A stretch of DNA of 64,000 bases from contig NZ_SIHI01000001.1 in assembly GCF_007859735.1 (NCBI RefSeq), positions 466,848 through 530,847 on the forward strand, in the 5' to 3' direction. The notes under the pieces were generated by a model. That model had not been told where the DNA came from and did no database searches. It saw nothing but the letters and a program-made list of their open reading frames with translations. The stretch is from Thalassoglobus neptunius (lineage in GTDB: Bacteria > Planctomycetota > Planctomycetia > Planctomycetales > Planctomycetaceae). Within the stretch, counting starts at the first letter, position 1. Each line of letters starts with the position of its first letter. Position numbers and translations under genes: made by a program. Positions 27,033-36,581 of the stretch are shown here, piece by piece.

Positions 27033-28700
27033 ATGGCGGATGGGAAACTCAGTAAGCTGGAAGGAGTGAAGGAAGCCAGCGGTTTTTTGCGAGGATCAAT
27101 TGCCGAAGACCTTCTCGATTCTGAACCAACAGTCAAAAGTGACAACGCACAGCTGTTGAAGTTTCACGGAACGTACCAGCAAGACAATCGGGACGAGCGA
27201 AAAGGGGGCAACAAATCGTATTCGTTCATGGTCCGGAGTCGTATTCCTGGTGGGAAAGTGACTGCTGAGCAGTTTCTCGCCGAACTCGATCTCGCCGATC
27301 AATACGGAAATCAGACGCTGCGAGTCACCGATCGGCAGGGGTTTCAGCTGCACGGTGTCATCAAAGGGGATTTGAAAGCGACGATCCGGGGGATCAACGA
27401 AATCAAACTCTCAACGCTTTCGGCATGTGGAGATGTTTGCCGAAACTTCATGTGCTGCCCGGCTCCGCATGCCGACAGCCCGATTCATGAAGAGATGCAA
27501 TCTCTCGCGAAAAAGCTGGCATTGCACTTCGCTCCACGAAGTTCAGCCTATTCGGAAATCTGGCTGACCGACGGAGACGAAAAGGTCAAGGTTTCCGAGA
27601 TTGATTTCAACGAGCCGATTTACGGGCGCACGTACCTGCCTCGGAAATTCAAGATGGCAGTTGCGCTGCCTGAGGACAATTGCGTCGACATCTATACCCA
27701 GGATTTGGGGCTGATGGCGATTGTCGAGTCCGGGAAAATTATCGGCTACAATGTTCTTGTTGGTGGTGGGCAGGGGATGACTCCTGCGAAGAAGGACACC
27801 TTCCCAGCGATTGGGTTTAAGCTGACATTTGCGACGACCGAACAAGTCGTGGATGTTTGCGAAGCGGTTGTCAAAGTTCAGCGAGATTTCGGAAATCGGG
27901 AAGATCGAAAATACGCCCGAATGAAGTACCTCATCGCAGACTGGGGAATGCCGAAGTTCAAGGAGAAGGTCGAAGAGTACTTCGGCGGAGCGCTGCCCGA
28001 ACCTCATCCCACAGACGTAACCGGAGTGGACGACCATCTCGGTTGGCACGAACAAGGCGATGGGAAACTGTTCCTCGGAATCAACGTCGACAACGGACGG
28101 ATCAAGGACGAGGGAGATTTTCGATTAAAGACTGCGTTGCGAGTCATTCTCCGCAAGTATGGCATGGAGACCCGATTGACCGCACTTCAGGGAATTCTCC
28201 TGTGTGACATCAAGCCAGAAGACCGGGCGGATATTGAAGAGATTCTCAAGTCTCATGGTGTTGCGCTGGCAGAAGATCTGTCGCTCGTTCGGCGGTATTC
28301 CATTGCGTGTCCAGCGCTTCCGACGTGTGGGCTCGCTGTGACCGAGTCCGAACGCTTCATGCCTGGAGTGATTGAGGCACTCGAACAAACGATGGCTGAA
28401 CACGGACTTGCCGGGGAGCGTATCACTGTGCATATGACCGGGTGCCCGAACGGTTGTGCTCGTCCCTATACGCCGGACATTGGTCTGGTCGGGAAAGCAC
28501 GCGGCAAATACACGGTGTATCTTGGTGGGAATCCGGAAGGGACTCGGCTCGGATTCCTGTTTCAGGATCTTGTTCCGGAAGCCGAGATCTCCCAAGTCGT
28601 CGCACCGGTTCTGGCGAGGTATCGAGAAGAACGACACGACCAGGAATCTTTTGGCGATTACTGCTTCCGCATCGGGAAAGAAGGTCTCGCAGCGAGCTAA
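27033..28700 (+). CDS. cysI: Assimilatory sulfite reductase, siroheme/4Fe-4S hemoprotein
   Basis: The 555-residue enzyme reduces sulfite to sulfide with six electrons. LLKFHGTYQQDNRDER near residue 41 is typical of sulfite rather than nitrite reductases. TDRQGFQLHGV binds siroheme, and the cluster ligands are CPALPTC (C-x5-C) and GCPNGCARP (C-x3-C). Both ferredoxin-like halves are complete. GAGGAGAGG precedes the ATG. No flavoprotein subunit (cysJ) or other cys gene is adjacent, so a ferredoxin donor is possible. Confidence 0.92.
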   Translation: MADGKLSKLEGVKEASGFLRGSIAEDLLDSEPTVKSDNAQLLKFHGTYQQDNRDERKGGNKSYSFMVRSRIPGGKVTAEQFLAELDLADQYGNQTLRVTDRQGFQLHGVIKGDLKATIRGINEIKLSTLSACGDVCRNFMCCPAPHADSPIHEEMQSLAKKLALHFAPRSSAYSEIWLTDGDEKVKVSEIDFNEPIYGRTYLPRKFKMAVALPEDNCVDIYTQDLGLMAIVESGKIIGYNVLVGGGQGMTPAKKDTFPAIGFKLTFATTEQVVDVCEAVVKVQRDFGNREDRKYARMKYLIADWGMPKFKEKVEEYFGGALPEPHPTDVTGVDDHLGWHEQGDGKLFLGINVDNGRIKDEGDFRLKTALRVILRKYGMETRLTALQGILLCDIKPEDRADIEEILKSHGVALAEDLSLVRRYSIACPALPTCGLAVTESERFMPGVIEALEQTMAEHGLAGERITVHMTGCPNGCARPYTPDIGLVGKARGKYTVYLGGNPEGTRLGFLFQDLVPEAEISQVVAPVLARYREERHDQESFGDYCFRIGKEGLAAS

Positions 28701-28885
28701 GGCAGATTGCGTTTCCAACTGATTCGCTGTTCAAGTGGAGTGGATTCCGTCTCTATTCAGCGTGTGTCGCGAGGTTGAGAGCAGACTTTCTCGCGCTTGA
28801 CGTGATTGCGGAAACGATTCCATCTCCGACCTGACGGTTCTATACTGGAGGGGAAATCTATCGTCGCGCAATCGTGTAGGAAGTC

Positions 28886-29692
28886 ATGGAAACTGCGAAT
28901 CATTATCTGGTGATTGTTCAGTCGCTACCCAAAGATCGACTTCCGCTGCATGAGATTCTGGTTGAGAATCTCAAGATGCACCCGACGGATGCACTCAAGA
29001 AGATTCATGATCTTCCCGGGATCGTCGCTGTCGATCTCGAACAAGGAACAGCACTCAAGATCGCCAGAGACTTTCTCTCGGCGGGATGTCGGGTCACCGT
29101 TGCAAGTGATGACACACTTCCCGATCTGGAACACTCTCCCAAGCTTCATCATGTTCGGTGTAATCCCGACGGATTTGAACTGGTCGGTCTTGATGGCAGC
29201 CGCTTTGCCGTTTTGCCATGGTCGAGCTTCGCGTTTTTGTCGGTCGGTATGGTTCCGTTTTCTTATGGTGAGAATCCGGCAGACCGATTCATGACGACAT
29301 CAAGTCCGGGGCCTGCCTCGACTCCCAAGCGTACGAGTTCACTTCCCAAAGCCAGAGAGTTGTGGATTGCCACGCACAATCCGGATCGCTGTTTCCGGAT
29401 CGAAGAGCAGGAGATGAATTACGAATATCTCGGGGAGCGAAAATCGAGTTCTGCGACAACAAATTTCGAGTTGCTTGTCCGCGACATCGTGAAATTCGCA
29501 CCGCATATTGCGTTGTCATCTTCAGCGAGAGCTTACTTGAATCACCTGTCGATCCTTGAGTACTCCTTCGATTCGGTCGAAGAGTACCGACGCTGGGTTC
29601 GGGCACAGATCGCGATTGTCCGTGATCTCATGGAGCATCGAAAACCGAAAACCGAGCCCACGGAGTCTGTCGATGATCACGAGAGATCGTGA
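28886..29692 (+). CDS. Unknown protein with L7/L12-C-terminal-like domain
   Basis: The 268-residue soluble product is not recognised. Residues about 20-75 (ILVENLKMHPTDALKKIHDL ... ALKIARDFLSAGCRVTVAS) have the spacing of the ribosomal L7/L12 C-terminal domain, where helix, glycine turn and strand read like KEAKDLV...EAEEIKKKLEEAGA. The middle (75-140) is less clear, and the C-terminal 100 residues include FELLVRDIVKFAPHIALSSS and end in a charged tail. An AGGAAG precedes the ATG. Similar fold use occurs outside the ribosome in other bacteria. The role is unknown. Confidence 0.65.
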   Translation: METANHYLVIVQSLPKDRLPLHEILVENLKMHPTDALKKIHDLPGIVAVDLEQGTALKIARDFLSAGCRVTVASDDTLPDLEHSPKLHHVRCNPDGFELVGLDGSRFAVLPWSSFAFLSVGMVPFSYGENPADRFMTTSSPGPASTPKRTSSLPKARELWIATHNPDRCFRIEEQEMNYEYLGERKSSSATTNFELLVRDIVKFAPHIALSSSARAYLNHLSILEYSFDSVEEYRRWVRAQIAIVRDLMEHRKPKTEPTESVDDHERS

Positions 29693-29868
29693 ACGGAACG
29701 ATCGCTCAACTTTCGACTCGGTCGACTTGTCGCTAAGCCCAGTGAGGCTGTGAAAATCGTCCAAATGAGGGGCGGGCGTCTTCGATTGGATTGCTGAACA
29801 CATCAAAAACTCTCAAGATGTCGGGAGCAACTCGTTTTACTCGACATCTTTGCGCCAAGAGGTTTTGT

Positions 29869-31767
29869 ATGGATCGTTTGTTTCCGTTGCGGCAATTCGT
29901 GTTCGTGATCGTTGCACTTCTTGTCACCCATGCTGCAGTGCTCGACTTAAAGGCTGCCGATACCGACAACTCCAGTCAGTTGAAACGCCCGAACATTGTG
30001 TGGTTGATTTCGGAAGACAATTCCAAGCACTTCTTGAAACTCTTCGACGAGCACGGTGCCGAGACTCCTCACATTGCAGCCCTAGCCGAACACGGGATCA
30101 TCTACGATCATGCGTTTTCGAACAGCCCCGTTTGCAGTGTCGCGCGAACGACTTTGATCACGTCGTGTTACGGTCCTCGCATTGGCACACAGTATCACCG
30201 TCGGTCGAAGTTGGTCCCAATGCCGGACGGATTACGGATGTTTCCGTACTACCTGAGAGAAGCAGGTTACTACACCGCGAACAATAACAAGAAAGACTAT
30301 AACGCGATCGAAGGGGATGGGGTCTGGGATGAATCTTCTGGAAGGGCTTCATGGAGAAAACGGGCCGAGGGACAGCCGTTCTTTTACAAGCAGAGCTTCA
30401 AGACGACGCATGAAAGCTCATTGCACTTTCCGCGAAAAACGTACTTGAATGAGGAGACCAACACCGATCCGGAGAGTGTTTTCGTCGCTCCTTACCATCC
30501 CGATACGGAAATGTTTCGGTACACCTATGCTCGTTATCACGATCGAATTCAGATGGTCGATCGTGAAATCGGTGCCGTTGTGAAAGCACTGGAAGAGGAT
30601 GGACTCCTTGAGGATACGATTATCTTCTACTTCGGAGATCACGGTGGCGTTTTGCCTCGCGGAAAGGGATATGCTTACGAGAGTGGGTTGCATGTTCCTT
30701 TGGTCGTGAGAGTCCCCAAGAACTGGAGTCATCTCGTCGATGAAACGATCGGAAGCAGACAAGACGGGTTTGTGAGCTTTGTCGATTTTGGACCAACAGC
30801 GCTCAGTCTCGCAGGTGTCGAGGTCCCGACGGGTATCGATGGAAAGGCATTCCTGGGAAAGGGGATCAAGTCGCAGGAAGTTGCGTCTCGCGATTTTGCT
30901 TTCGGCTACGCTGACCGATTTGATGAAAAGTACGACGTTGTCAGAACAATTCGAAAAGGGAAATACGAGTACGTTCGCAACTATCAGCCATTCAATATGG
31001 ACGGGCTTCAGAACAATTATCGCTACATCATGCTGGCTTATCAGGAGTGGCGTGAACTCTTTGAACGCGGCGAATTGAATGAGGCTCAGTCGCAGTTCTT
31101 CCGACCGCGCCCGGCGGAAATGCTGTTCGATATTGAATCCGATCCGCATGAAGTCTCTAACCTTGCTGGCGATCCAGAGCATGCGGACAAACTGGAAGAG
31201 ATGAGAACGCTCATGTCGACGTTCGTCTCAGACTTGCCGGACTTGAGTTTCTATCCGGAGAGCGAACTCGCCAAGCATGCGTTCGACAATCCAACGCAGT
31301 TCGGAAAAGAGCATCAAAAGGAGATTGCGAAGCTGGTCGAGATTGCGGATTTGAGTCTTGTTCCATTCGACGAAGCTCGACGTGGCCTTCGAAGAGCACT
31401 TCAGTCCGAGAATCCCTGGGAACGATACTGGGGACTGATTTCTTGCACCGTTCACGGTGAGGCGGCCAAGCGGTTTGTCGAACGAGCAAGGCAACTCGCT
31501 GAGAGCGACGAGGAACCGCTGGTCAGGGTTCGAGCGGCCGAGTTTCTGGCGCTCACAGCTGATGTTGCCCCTCAAGAAGTTATTCTTGAAGCCCTTAAAG
31601 AGACCGACGATGGAATCGAAGCCGGGTTGATTCTCAATAGCCTGACGCTTCTCCGAGATGGAGAACCCGGTTACGAGTTTGAGATTTCAGAAGAGAACTT
31701 CCGTCCTTCTGTCCTCAAGAACGACACTGTACAGCGTCGGCTCCAGTATCTTTCGGCGGACAAGTAG
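29869..31767 (+). CDS. Secreted sulfatase with variant CSVAR motif and C-terminal HEAT-like repeats
   Basis: The 632-residue product has a signal peptide (LRQFVFVIVALLVTHAAVL) and RPNIVWLISEDNSK. The active-site stretch is PVCSVARTTLITSCYG: the cysteine and arginine stand where formylglycine and its partner do, but the proline of C-x-P-x-R is replaced, and the usual LTGR reads LITSCYG. The second metal site FYFGDHGGVLPRGKG is intact. After residue 500, helical segments (DEARRGLRRALQSENPWERY, LVRVRAAEFLALTADVAP) look like HEAT repeats. ATG 29869 follows AAGAGG by 6 bases. Target substrate unknown; possibly heparan-like or other sulfated polymer. Confidence 0.88.
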   Translation: MDRLFPLRQFVFVIVALLVTHAAVLDLKAADTDNSSQLKRPNIVWLISEDNSKHFLKLFDEHGAETPHIAALAEHGIIYDHAFSNSPVCSVARTTLITSCYGPRIGTQYHRRSKLVPMPDGLRMFPYYLREAGYYTANNNKKDYNAIEGDGVWDESSGRASWRKRAEGQPFFYKQSFKTTHESSLHFPRKTYLNEETNTDPESVFVAPYHPDTEMFRYTYARYHDRIQMVDREIGAVVKALEEDGLLEDTIIFYFGDHGGVLPRGKGYAYESGLHVPLVVRVPKNWSHLVDETIGSRQDGFVSFVDFGPTALSLAGVEVPTGIDGKAFLGKGIKSQEVASRDFAFGYADRFDEKYDVVRTIRKGKYEYVRNYQPFNMDGLQNNYRYIMLAYQEWRELFERGELNEAQSQFFRPRPAEMLFDIESDPHEVSNLAGDPEHADKLEEMRTLMSTFVSDLPDLSFYPESELAKHAFDNPTQFGKEHQKEIAKLVEIADLSLVPFDEARRGLRRALQSENPWERYWGLISCTVHGEAAKRFVERARQLAESDEEPLVRVRAAEFLALTADVAPQEVILEALKETDDGIEAGLILNSLTLLRDGEPGYEFEISEENFRPSVLKNDTVQRRLQYLSADK

Positions 31768-31845
31768 TTCCGGCGACATCATCACTCAGCGTTCATTGCG
31801 AACCGGTGGTGTCGTGCTGTTTGACGATGGCATTGTCTGCTGAAT

Positions 31846-33813
31846 TCAGTCGATGTAGATGAATTCGTTGAGATTCATCAGAGCATGACACAAGTCAACA
31901 AGTGCAATGTCTTCGTCGGGGTGTTCGTTCAGAAATCCGAGACAATCGTCAAGCTCTTGCGTCGTCGGTTTTCGACTCAAGCACAATTCGTAAGCCAGGT
32001 TGATTCGCTTTGATGGAACGTCGTCTTCCGAGTCGACGTCACGAGTCAACCTCGCTGCGAAGGCGGTTGCACGCTCGCGGGCGAAATCGGAATTCAGAAG
32101 ATGCAAGGCTTGCGGGGCGATTGTCGTTTTGCTTCGGACGGGACAACTCAAATTGGCATCCGGCTTGTCAAAGACTTCAAGGAACGGTAGTCGCAGGTTG
32201 CGACGCATGAACAGATAGATTGTTCGCCGATTGTGTTCGGCACGATCTTCAGTGACTTTCCAATGGTTTTTGAGGAGTGTTGAGGTCACAGCTTTCGGGA
32301 GTTCGGTTCGGACTCCCGGACCTCCTGTTCGTCGATTCAAATCTCCGGACACCGAAAGCATGCTGTCACGAATCGCTTCCGATTCGAGCCGGCGACGGTT
32401 TCGTCGTCCCAGCAGCCGGTTGTTTGGATCCTGATCGATCAGTTCTTTCCAGAGGGACTTCTCTTCATCTGTCAGATTGTCATTCGGAAGGCTTGCTCGT
32501 TTGTACGTCGCGGAATTGACGATCAGCGAGTGAAGTGCTTTCAAATCCCAGTCCGATTCGATGAGTTCAACAGCGAGCCAATCGAGAAGTTTCGGGTGCG
32601 TGGCAGAATCGCCCATCCAACCGAAATCGCTTGTGGTCCCGATCAACCCTTCTCCGAAATGGTGGTGCCAGATGCGATTCACAATGACGCGAGCGGTTAA
32701 TGGATGATCGGGATCGGTCAACCACTGTGCGAATGCGATGCGTCGTCCGTCGGCTGTTTCTTCGAGATGCAGCGTCTGGGGAGTTGTTTGAATGACACGA
32801 GGAAACTCAGGAGAGATTTCAGGACCCGGGCGGCGGAAGTCACCCTTCATGTACACCTTGCTTGTGGGAACTTTTTTCGTGAGGTTTCTGGCAACGCGGG
32901 CTTTCGTGGGTTTCTCGGTTGCGCCGGGAAGAGGATGATCAGTGAACAGGTCGAGTGGTTCAAAGAAAGAACGGATTCGATAGAAGTCCTGTTGAGAGAT
33001 GGGATCTGTTCGGTGGTGATGGCATTGAGCACATCCGAAACGAAGCCCAAGAATTACTTCGCCGATATTGGCTGCGATGCCATTCAGAAAGTTGTGACGC
33101 CGCTCTTCCTGGAGATTGATGTCCGGCATGTCCGGACCCGCGAGAAGGAACCCTGTCGCGATGAGAGCATCAGGAGACTCCGGTGCGACTTCATCACCTG
33201 CGATTTGAAGTCGCAAAAACTCGTCGTAGGGCAGACCTTCGTTGAGTGCGTTGATGACCCAGTCTCGATATCGCCAAGCTTCGGGCCGAACGTGATCATG
33301 TTCGAATCCGTCAGTTTCCGCGAAGCGAACGAGATCGAGCCAGTGTTGTGCCCATCGCTCTCCGTAACCGGGTTGGCCGAGAAGTCTCGAAACGAGATTT
33401 TCATAGGCATCGGGCGAATCGTCTCGCAAGAACTCTTCGATTTCCGCCCTCGTTGGAGGTAAGCCGATCAGGTCGTAAGTGACACGCCGAATGAGCTGTC
33501 GTTTTGTTGCCAGCGGAACCGGCTTCAGGTCTTTGGCTTCGAGTCGCGCGACGACGAATCGATCGATTGTATTTTCACAAAGATCGACATTCTCCACTTC
33601 CGGGACGGGAGGACGCTCCACAGGTTCGTAAGCCCAGTAGTCACGATCTGCTTCGGTGATCTCAGGTTCATCGAGACTGACCTGTTCCAATGGCGAGTCG
33701 GCCTTCGCTGATGGTTCGGAAGCGGAAGTGAATTCCGAATTTGTCCAACTCAGGACGGATAGGCAGAGGAGACAGCTACAGATGTTCGTCAGGAGTTTCG
33801 AGTAAACATTCAC
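31846..33813 (-). CDS. PSCyt2 (DUF1549)-PSD1 (DUF1553) planctomycete cytochrome-like protein
   Basis: The 655-residue product has a signal peptide and two planctomycete-specific domains. The first (about 60-260) has LIRRVTYDLIGLPPT, WAQHWLDLVRFAETDG and the CAQCHHH haem-binding motif. The second (about 340-600) has LTDPDHPLTARVIVNRIWHH and AQALHLLNS-like signals. Such proteins are thought to be exported c-type cytochrome parts of large redox complexes. Translation begins at GTG (33813), overlapping the stop of the DUF1501 gene by 4 bases (GTGA), so the two are coupled. Function is unknown. Confidence 0.92.
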   Translation of the reverse strand: MNVYSKLLTNICSCLLCLSVLSWTNSEFTSASEPSAKADSPLEQVSLDEPEITEADRDYWAYEPVERPPVPEVENVDLCENTIDRFVVARLEAKDLKPVPLATKRQLIRRVTYDLIGLPPTRAEIEEFLRDDSPDAYENLVSRLLGQPGYGERWAQHWLDLVRFAETDGFEHDHVRPEAWRYRDWVINALNEGLPYDEFLRLQIAGDEVAPESPDALIATGFLLAGPDMPDINLQEERRHNFLNGIAANIGEVILGLRFGCAQCHHHRTDPISQQDFYRIRSFFEPLDLFTDHPLPGATEKPTKARVARNLTKKVPTSKVYMKGDFRRPGPEISPEFPRVIQTTPQTLHLEETADGRRIAFAQWLTDPDHPLTARVIVNRIWHHHFGEGLIGTTSDFGWMGDSATHPKLLDWLAVELIESDWDLKALHSLIVNSATYKRASLPNDNLTDEEKSLWKELIDQDPNNRLLGRRNRRRLESEAIRDSMLSVSGDLNRRTGGPGVRTELPKAVTSTLLKNHWKVTEDRAEHNRRTIYLFMRRNLRLPFLEVFDKPDANLSCPVRSKTTIAPQALHLLNSDFARERATAFAARLTRDVDSEDDVPSKRINLAYELCLSRKPTTQELDDCLGFLNEHPDEDIALVDLCHALMNLNEFIYID

Positions 33814-35237
33814 GCGAGGATCTCATGGACAACTCGGCCAGCGACGTCAGTGAGCCTTTCGTCGCGACCATTGTGGAAGTAGGTCAGCAGTTCGTGATCG
33901 AATCCGAGAAGGTGAAGGATCGTGGCGTGCAAATCGTGGATATGAACGGTCCCTTCGACAGCACGAAGCCCGACATCGTCTGTCGCTCCGTAAGTCATTC
34001 CCGGCTTCACTCCTCCTCCAGCCATCCAGACTGTGTAGCCCCAGGGGTTGTGGTCGCGACCTTTTCCCTGCTCGCTCATTGGCATTCGACCGAATTCTCC
34101 ACCCCAGATGACCAGTGTTTCATCAAGGAGGCCGCGCTGCCGTAAGTCTTGCAGAAGACCGGCAACCGGCAGATCTGTGGCCTGACAGTAGTGCGAGTGG
34201 TTCTGGAGAACATCCGTGTGGGCGTCCCAACCGTTTGTGTCTCCGGAGTACAGTTGAACGAACCGAACACCGCGTTCAATCAATCTCCGTGCGAGCAGGC
34301 AGCGAGTTCCGAATTCGTTCGTTTCTGGCTGATCGATTCCGTAAAGCTGTTGGATGTGAGGAGGCTCCTCGCGAAAGTTCATCGCTTCGGGAGCAGCGGC
34401 CTGCATCCGAAAAGCAAGTTCGTAGGATTCGATGCGAGCTTCGAGTTCTCCGTCGAATCCTCTTGCGTGCAGATGTTCCCGGTTTCGAGTGTTAATGAAG
34501 TCCAGCATTTTTCGCTGTTGGTGTTCGTTGATTCCTTCCGGACGGTCGAGATGAAGGATGGGTGTGGGCCCGGTTCGAACGGTCGTCCCCTGGTAAGTCG
34601 CTGGCAGAAATCCGCTTCCCCAGGCGGGTGGACCACCTTTGATTCCGGTCCCTCGATCCGGCATGACAACAAATCCGGGAAGGTTTTGGTTCTCTGTTCC
34701 CAATCCATAGGAGACCCAACTTCCCAGACTTGGCTTGCCCATCAAAATGCTTCCAGTGTTCATTTGATACACTGACTGCGGATGGTTCACGCTGTCTCCG
34801 TGAACTCCTCGAAGGACACACAGTTCGTCGACCTGACCAGCGAGATGAGGAAGGAATTCACTGACCTCAATTCCTGATTCGCCGTGCTTGCGGAATTTTT
34901 TCACGCTCGGCAGAAGAGGATTTTGACCGACCTTTCTCCGGGTCATCACGTTTCCGAAACTCTTCGGCAGCGGTTGTCCGGCATACTTCTCAAGTACTGG
35001 CTTCGGATCGAACAAGTCGACATGGCTTGGCCCACCGTGCATGAACAGATAAATCACTTGTTTCGCGCGGGGAGCGAAATGCGGCGAGTGTATTGTCTGA
35101 CTTGCTTGTGCCTGCTGTTCGGTGGCAAGAAAGCTGGCAGCTGCGAGTGCACCCAGTCCACCACCGGATCTCGTCAGAAATTCGCGTCGACTCCAATTTG
35201 TTGGAGTGTTGAGGCTGCGAATGGTGGCGTGTGTCAT
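33810..35237 (-). CDS. DUF1501 family protein, Tat-exported
   Basis: The 475-residue product has a twin-arginine signal (WSRREFLTRSGGGLGALAAAS) and the DUF1501 body: YLFMHGGPSHVDLFDPKP, VMPDRGTGIKGGPPAWGSGF, VIWGGEFGRMPMSE and GVKPGMTYGATDDVGL. DUF1501 belongs to the alkaline-phosphatase/sulfatase-like fold and is almost always paired with a PSCyt2/PSD1 cytochrome in Planctomycetes, as here. It is the upstream gene of a two-gene operon. Substrate and partner are unknown. Confidence 0.93.
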   Translation of the reverse strand: MTHATIRSLNTPTNWSRREFLTRSGGGLGALAAASFLATEQQAQASQTIHSPHFAPRAKQVIYLFMHGGPSHVDLFDPKPVLEKYAGQPLPKSFGNVMTRRKVGQNPLLPSVKKFRKHGESGIEVSEFLPHLAGQVDELCVLRGVHGDSVNHPQSVYQMNTGSILMGKPSLGSWVSYGLGTENQNLPGFVVMPDRGTGIKGGPPAWGSGFLPATYQGTTVRTGPTPILHLDRPEGINEHQQRKMLDFINTRNREHLHARGFDGELEARIESYELAFRMQAAAPEAMNFREEPPHIQQLYGIDQPETNEFGTRCLLARRLIERGVRFVQLYSGDTNGWDAHTDVLQNHSHYCQATDLPVAGLLQDLRQRGLLDETLVIWGGEFGRMPMSEQGKGRDHNPWGYTVWMAGGGVKPGMTYGATDDVGLRAVEGTVHIHDLHATILHLLGFDHELLTYFHNGRDERLTDVAGRVVHEILA

Positions 35238-35673
35238 CTCGCTTCACTCCGCTCCCGTTTGAAGCCAACTCAAGTTCATCGGCTTCGGTGAATCGAGCTG
35301 ACATTCCACGGAATTGAAAGTCGCTCAAGTGATTGGGAAATGTCACACAAGGTGGGGGTGTGTGAACAGATGAGGCTCTGGGTCATGACACTGTTCATGA
35401 CTCTGTGGCTGTTGGCGTTCAGAAGGTGAGGGATATTGGTTGTATTGGTCACTCTTGATGTTACTTCATGAACCGAGGGCGAACAACTCTCATTTTGTTT
35501 CGGCTTCCGCCATTCTGGTTGTTGCGGCTTCCATGGAATCCGACAGAATGAGAGCCGATTTCCCAGCCAGCCGGGGCGATGTTCCTTCAATCGATGAATG
35601 TGATGTCCCCCGCGATGAGAGTTTTCGCTCTCACTTCTGATCGAGACTTCTGACACAAAGAAAAGCATCGTCG
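35238..35673. other. Divergent intergenic region
   Basis: 436 bases between DUF1501 and the PfkB locus. Both promoters should be here. No gene is visible. Confidence 0.5.
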
Positions 35674-36579
35674 ATGGATTCAACAGCTCACATTCTCGGC
35701 CTCGGTCTGGTGGTGGTTGATCAGATCATGACTGTCGAGAAATATCCGCTCGTTGATTCGAAAAATGAAGCGACTGCGTCACTGACACAGCTTGGCGGTC
35801 CGGTTCCCATTGCGCTCTCGCAACTGGTGAAATTTGGTCATCGATGTCGGTTCGTTGGAAGTTGGGGAAGCGATCCTTGGGGCGAACAAGTTGAAAGATC
35901 GCTCACTCGTCGCGGGATCGTGTTTGAACATTCGAGCGACACCTCGGAATCAACCTCTGTCTCACAAGTCTGGATTGAACAGGCCACGGGAAGACGAACT
36001 TCCTGCACCGTTCGAAATTGCGGAACGGGAATCGAGACGTGATTGGGGAAAGAAGATTTCTCGCAGTGCAGGCTGCTTCATCTCGATGGCTGGCCCGAGG
36101 AGATGTCGCTTCGTGCAGCTAAAGAGGTGAAGGCTCACGGCGGTCTTGTTGCGATTGATACCGGTTCGCCGAAACCGGGAGTTGAGGAAATTCTCAAACT
36201 CGCCGACATCGTGAACGCTCCTCGGAAGTTTGCCGAACAATTCCTGGGAGAATCCGATATCAAGAAAGCGTCTCGAGCGATTGCAGAATACGGACCGAAA
36301 ACGGTCTGCGTCACAGATGGGGAAAATGGGGCTGCGATGTTTGCGAAAGGGAAAACTCGATTCGAACCCGCGACGACTCCACCTCAAGTGGTCGATACGA
36401 ACGGAGCAGGGGACTGCTTTTCCGGAGCACTGATTCACGGTGTCTTGCAGAAATGGTCCGCTGAGAGAATTCTGCGGTTCTGCACGGTCAGTGCGGGAAT
36501 CAAATGTTCCCGACTCGGCAACGATGAGGCGCTTCCCTCTTCCGAGGAGATTGAGCAAGCGATCTCAAGCGGAAACTGA
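35674..36579 (+). pseudogene. PfkB-family carbohydrate kinase interrupted by in-frame TGA
   Basis: Read through, 35674-36579 is a 301-residue PfkB kinase: ILGLGLVVVDQIM at the start, QLGGPVPIALSQLVKFG (GG substrate region), SDPWGEQVERSL, and the ATP/catalytic motif DTNGAGDCFSGALIHG (catalytic Asp at combined position 247). Codon 123 is TGA (36040-36042), directly followed by TTGGGG in the same frame, with no indel needed. A one-base change (for example TGG to TGA) explains it. No convincing SECIS-like structure follows. Sequencing error, a fresh pseudogene, or reinitiation at TTG 36043 are possible. Substrate (ribose, fructose or similar) is unclear. Confidence 0.85.
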
Positions 36580-36581
36580 GA

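Noticed and set aside
36040-36080. Selenocysteine insertion at the PfkB UGA
   Set aside because: Only a weak GAAA/TTTC pairing follows, not a bacterial SECIS hairpin, and PfkB kinases have no known Sec at this position.
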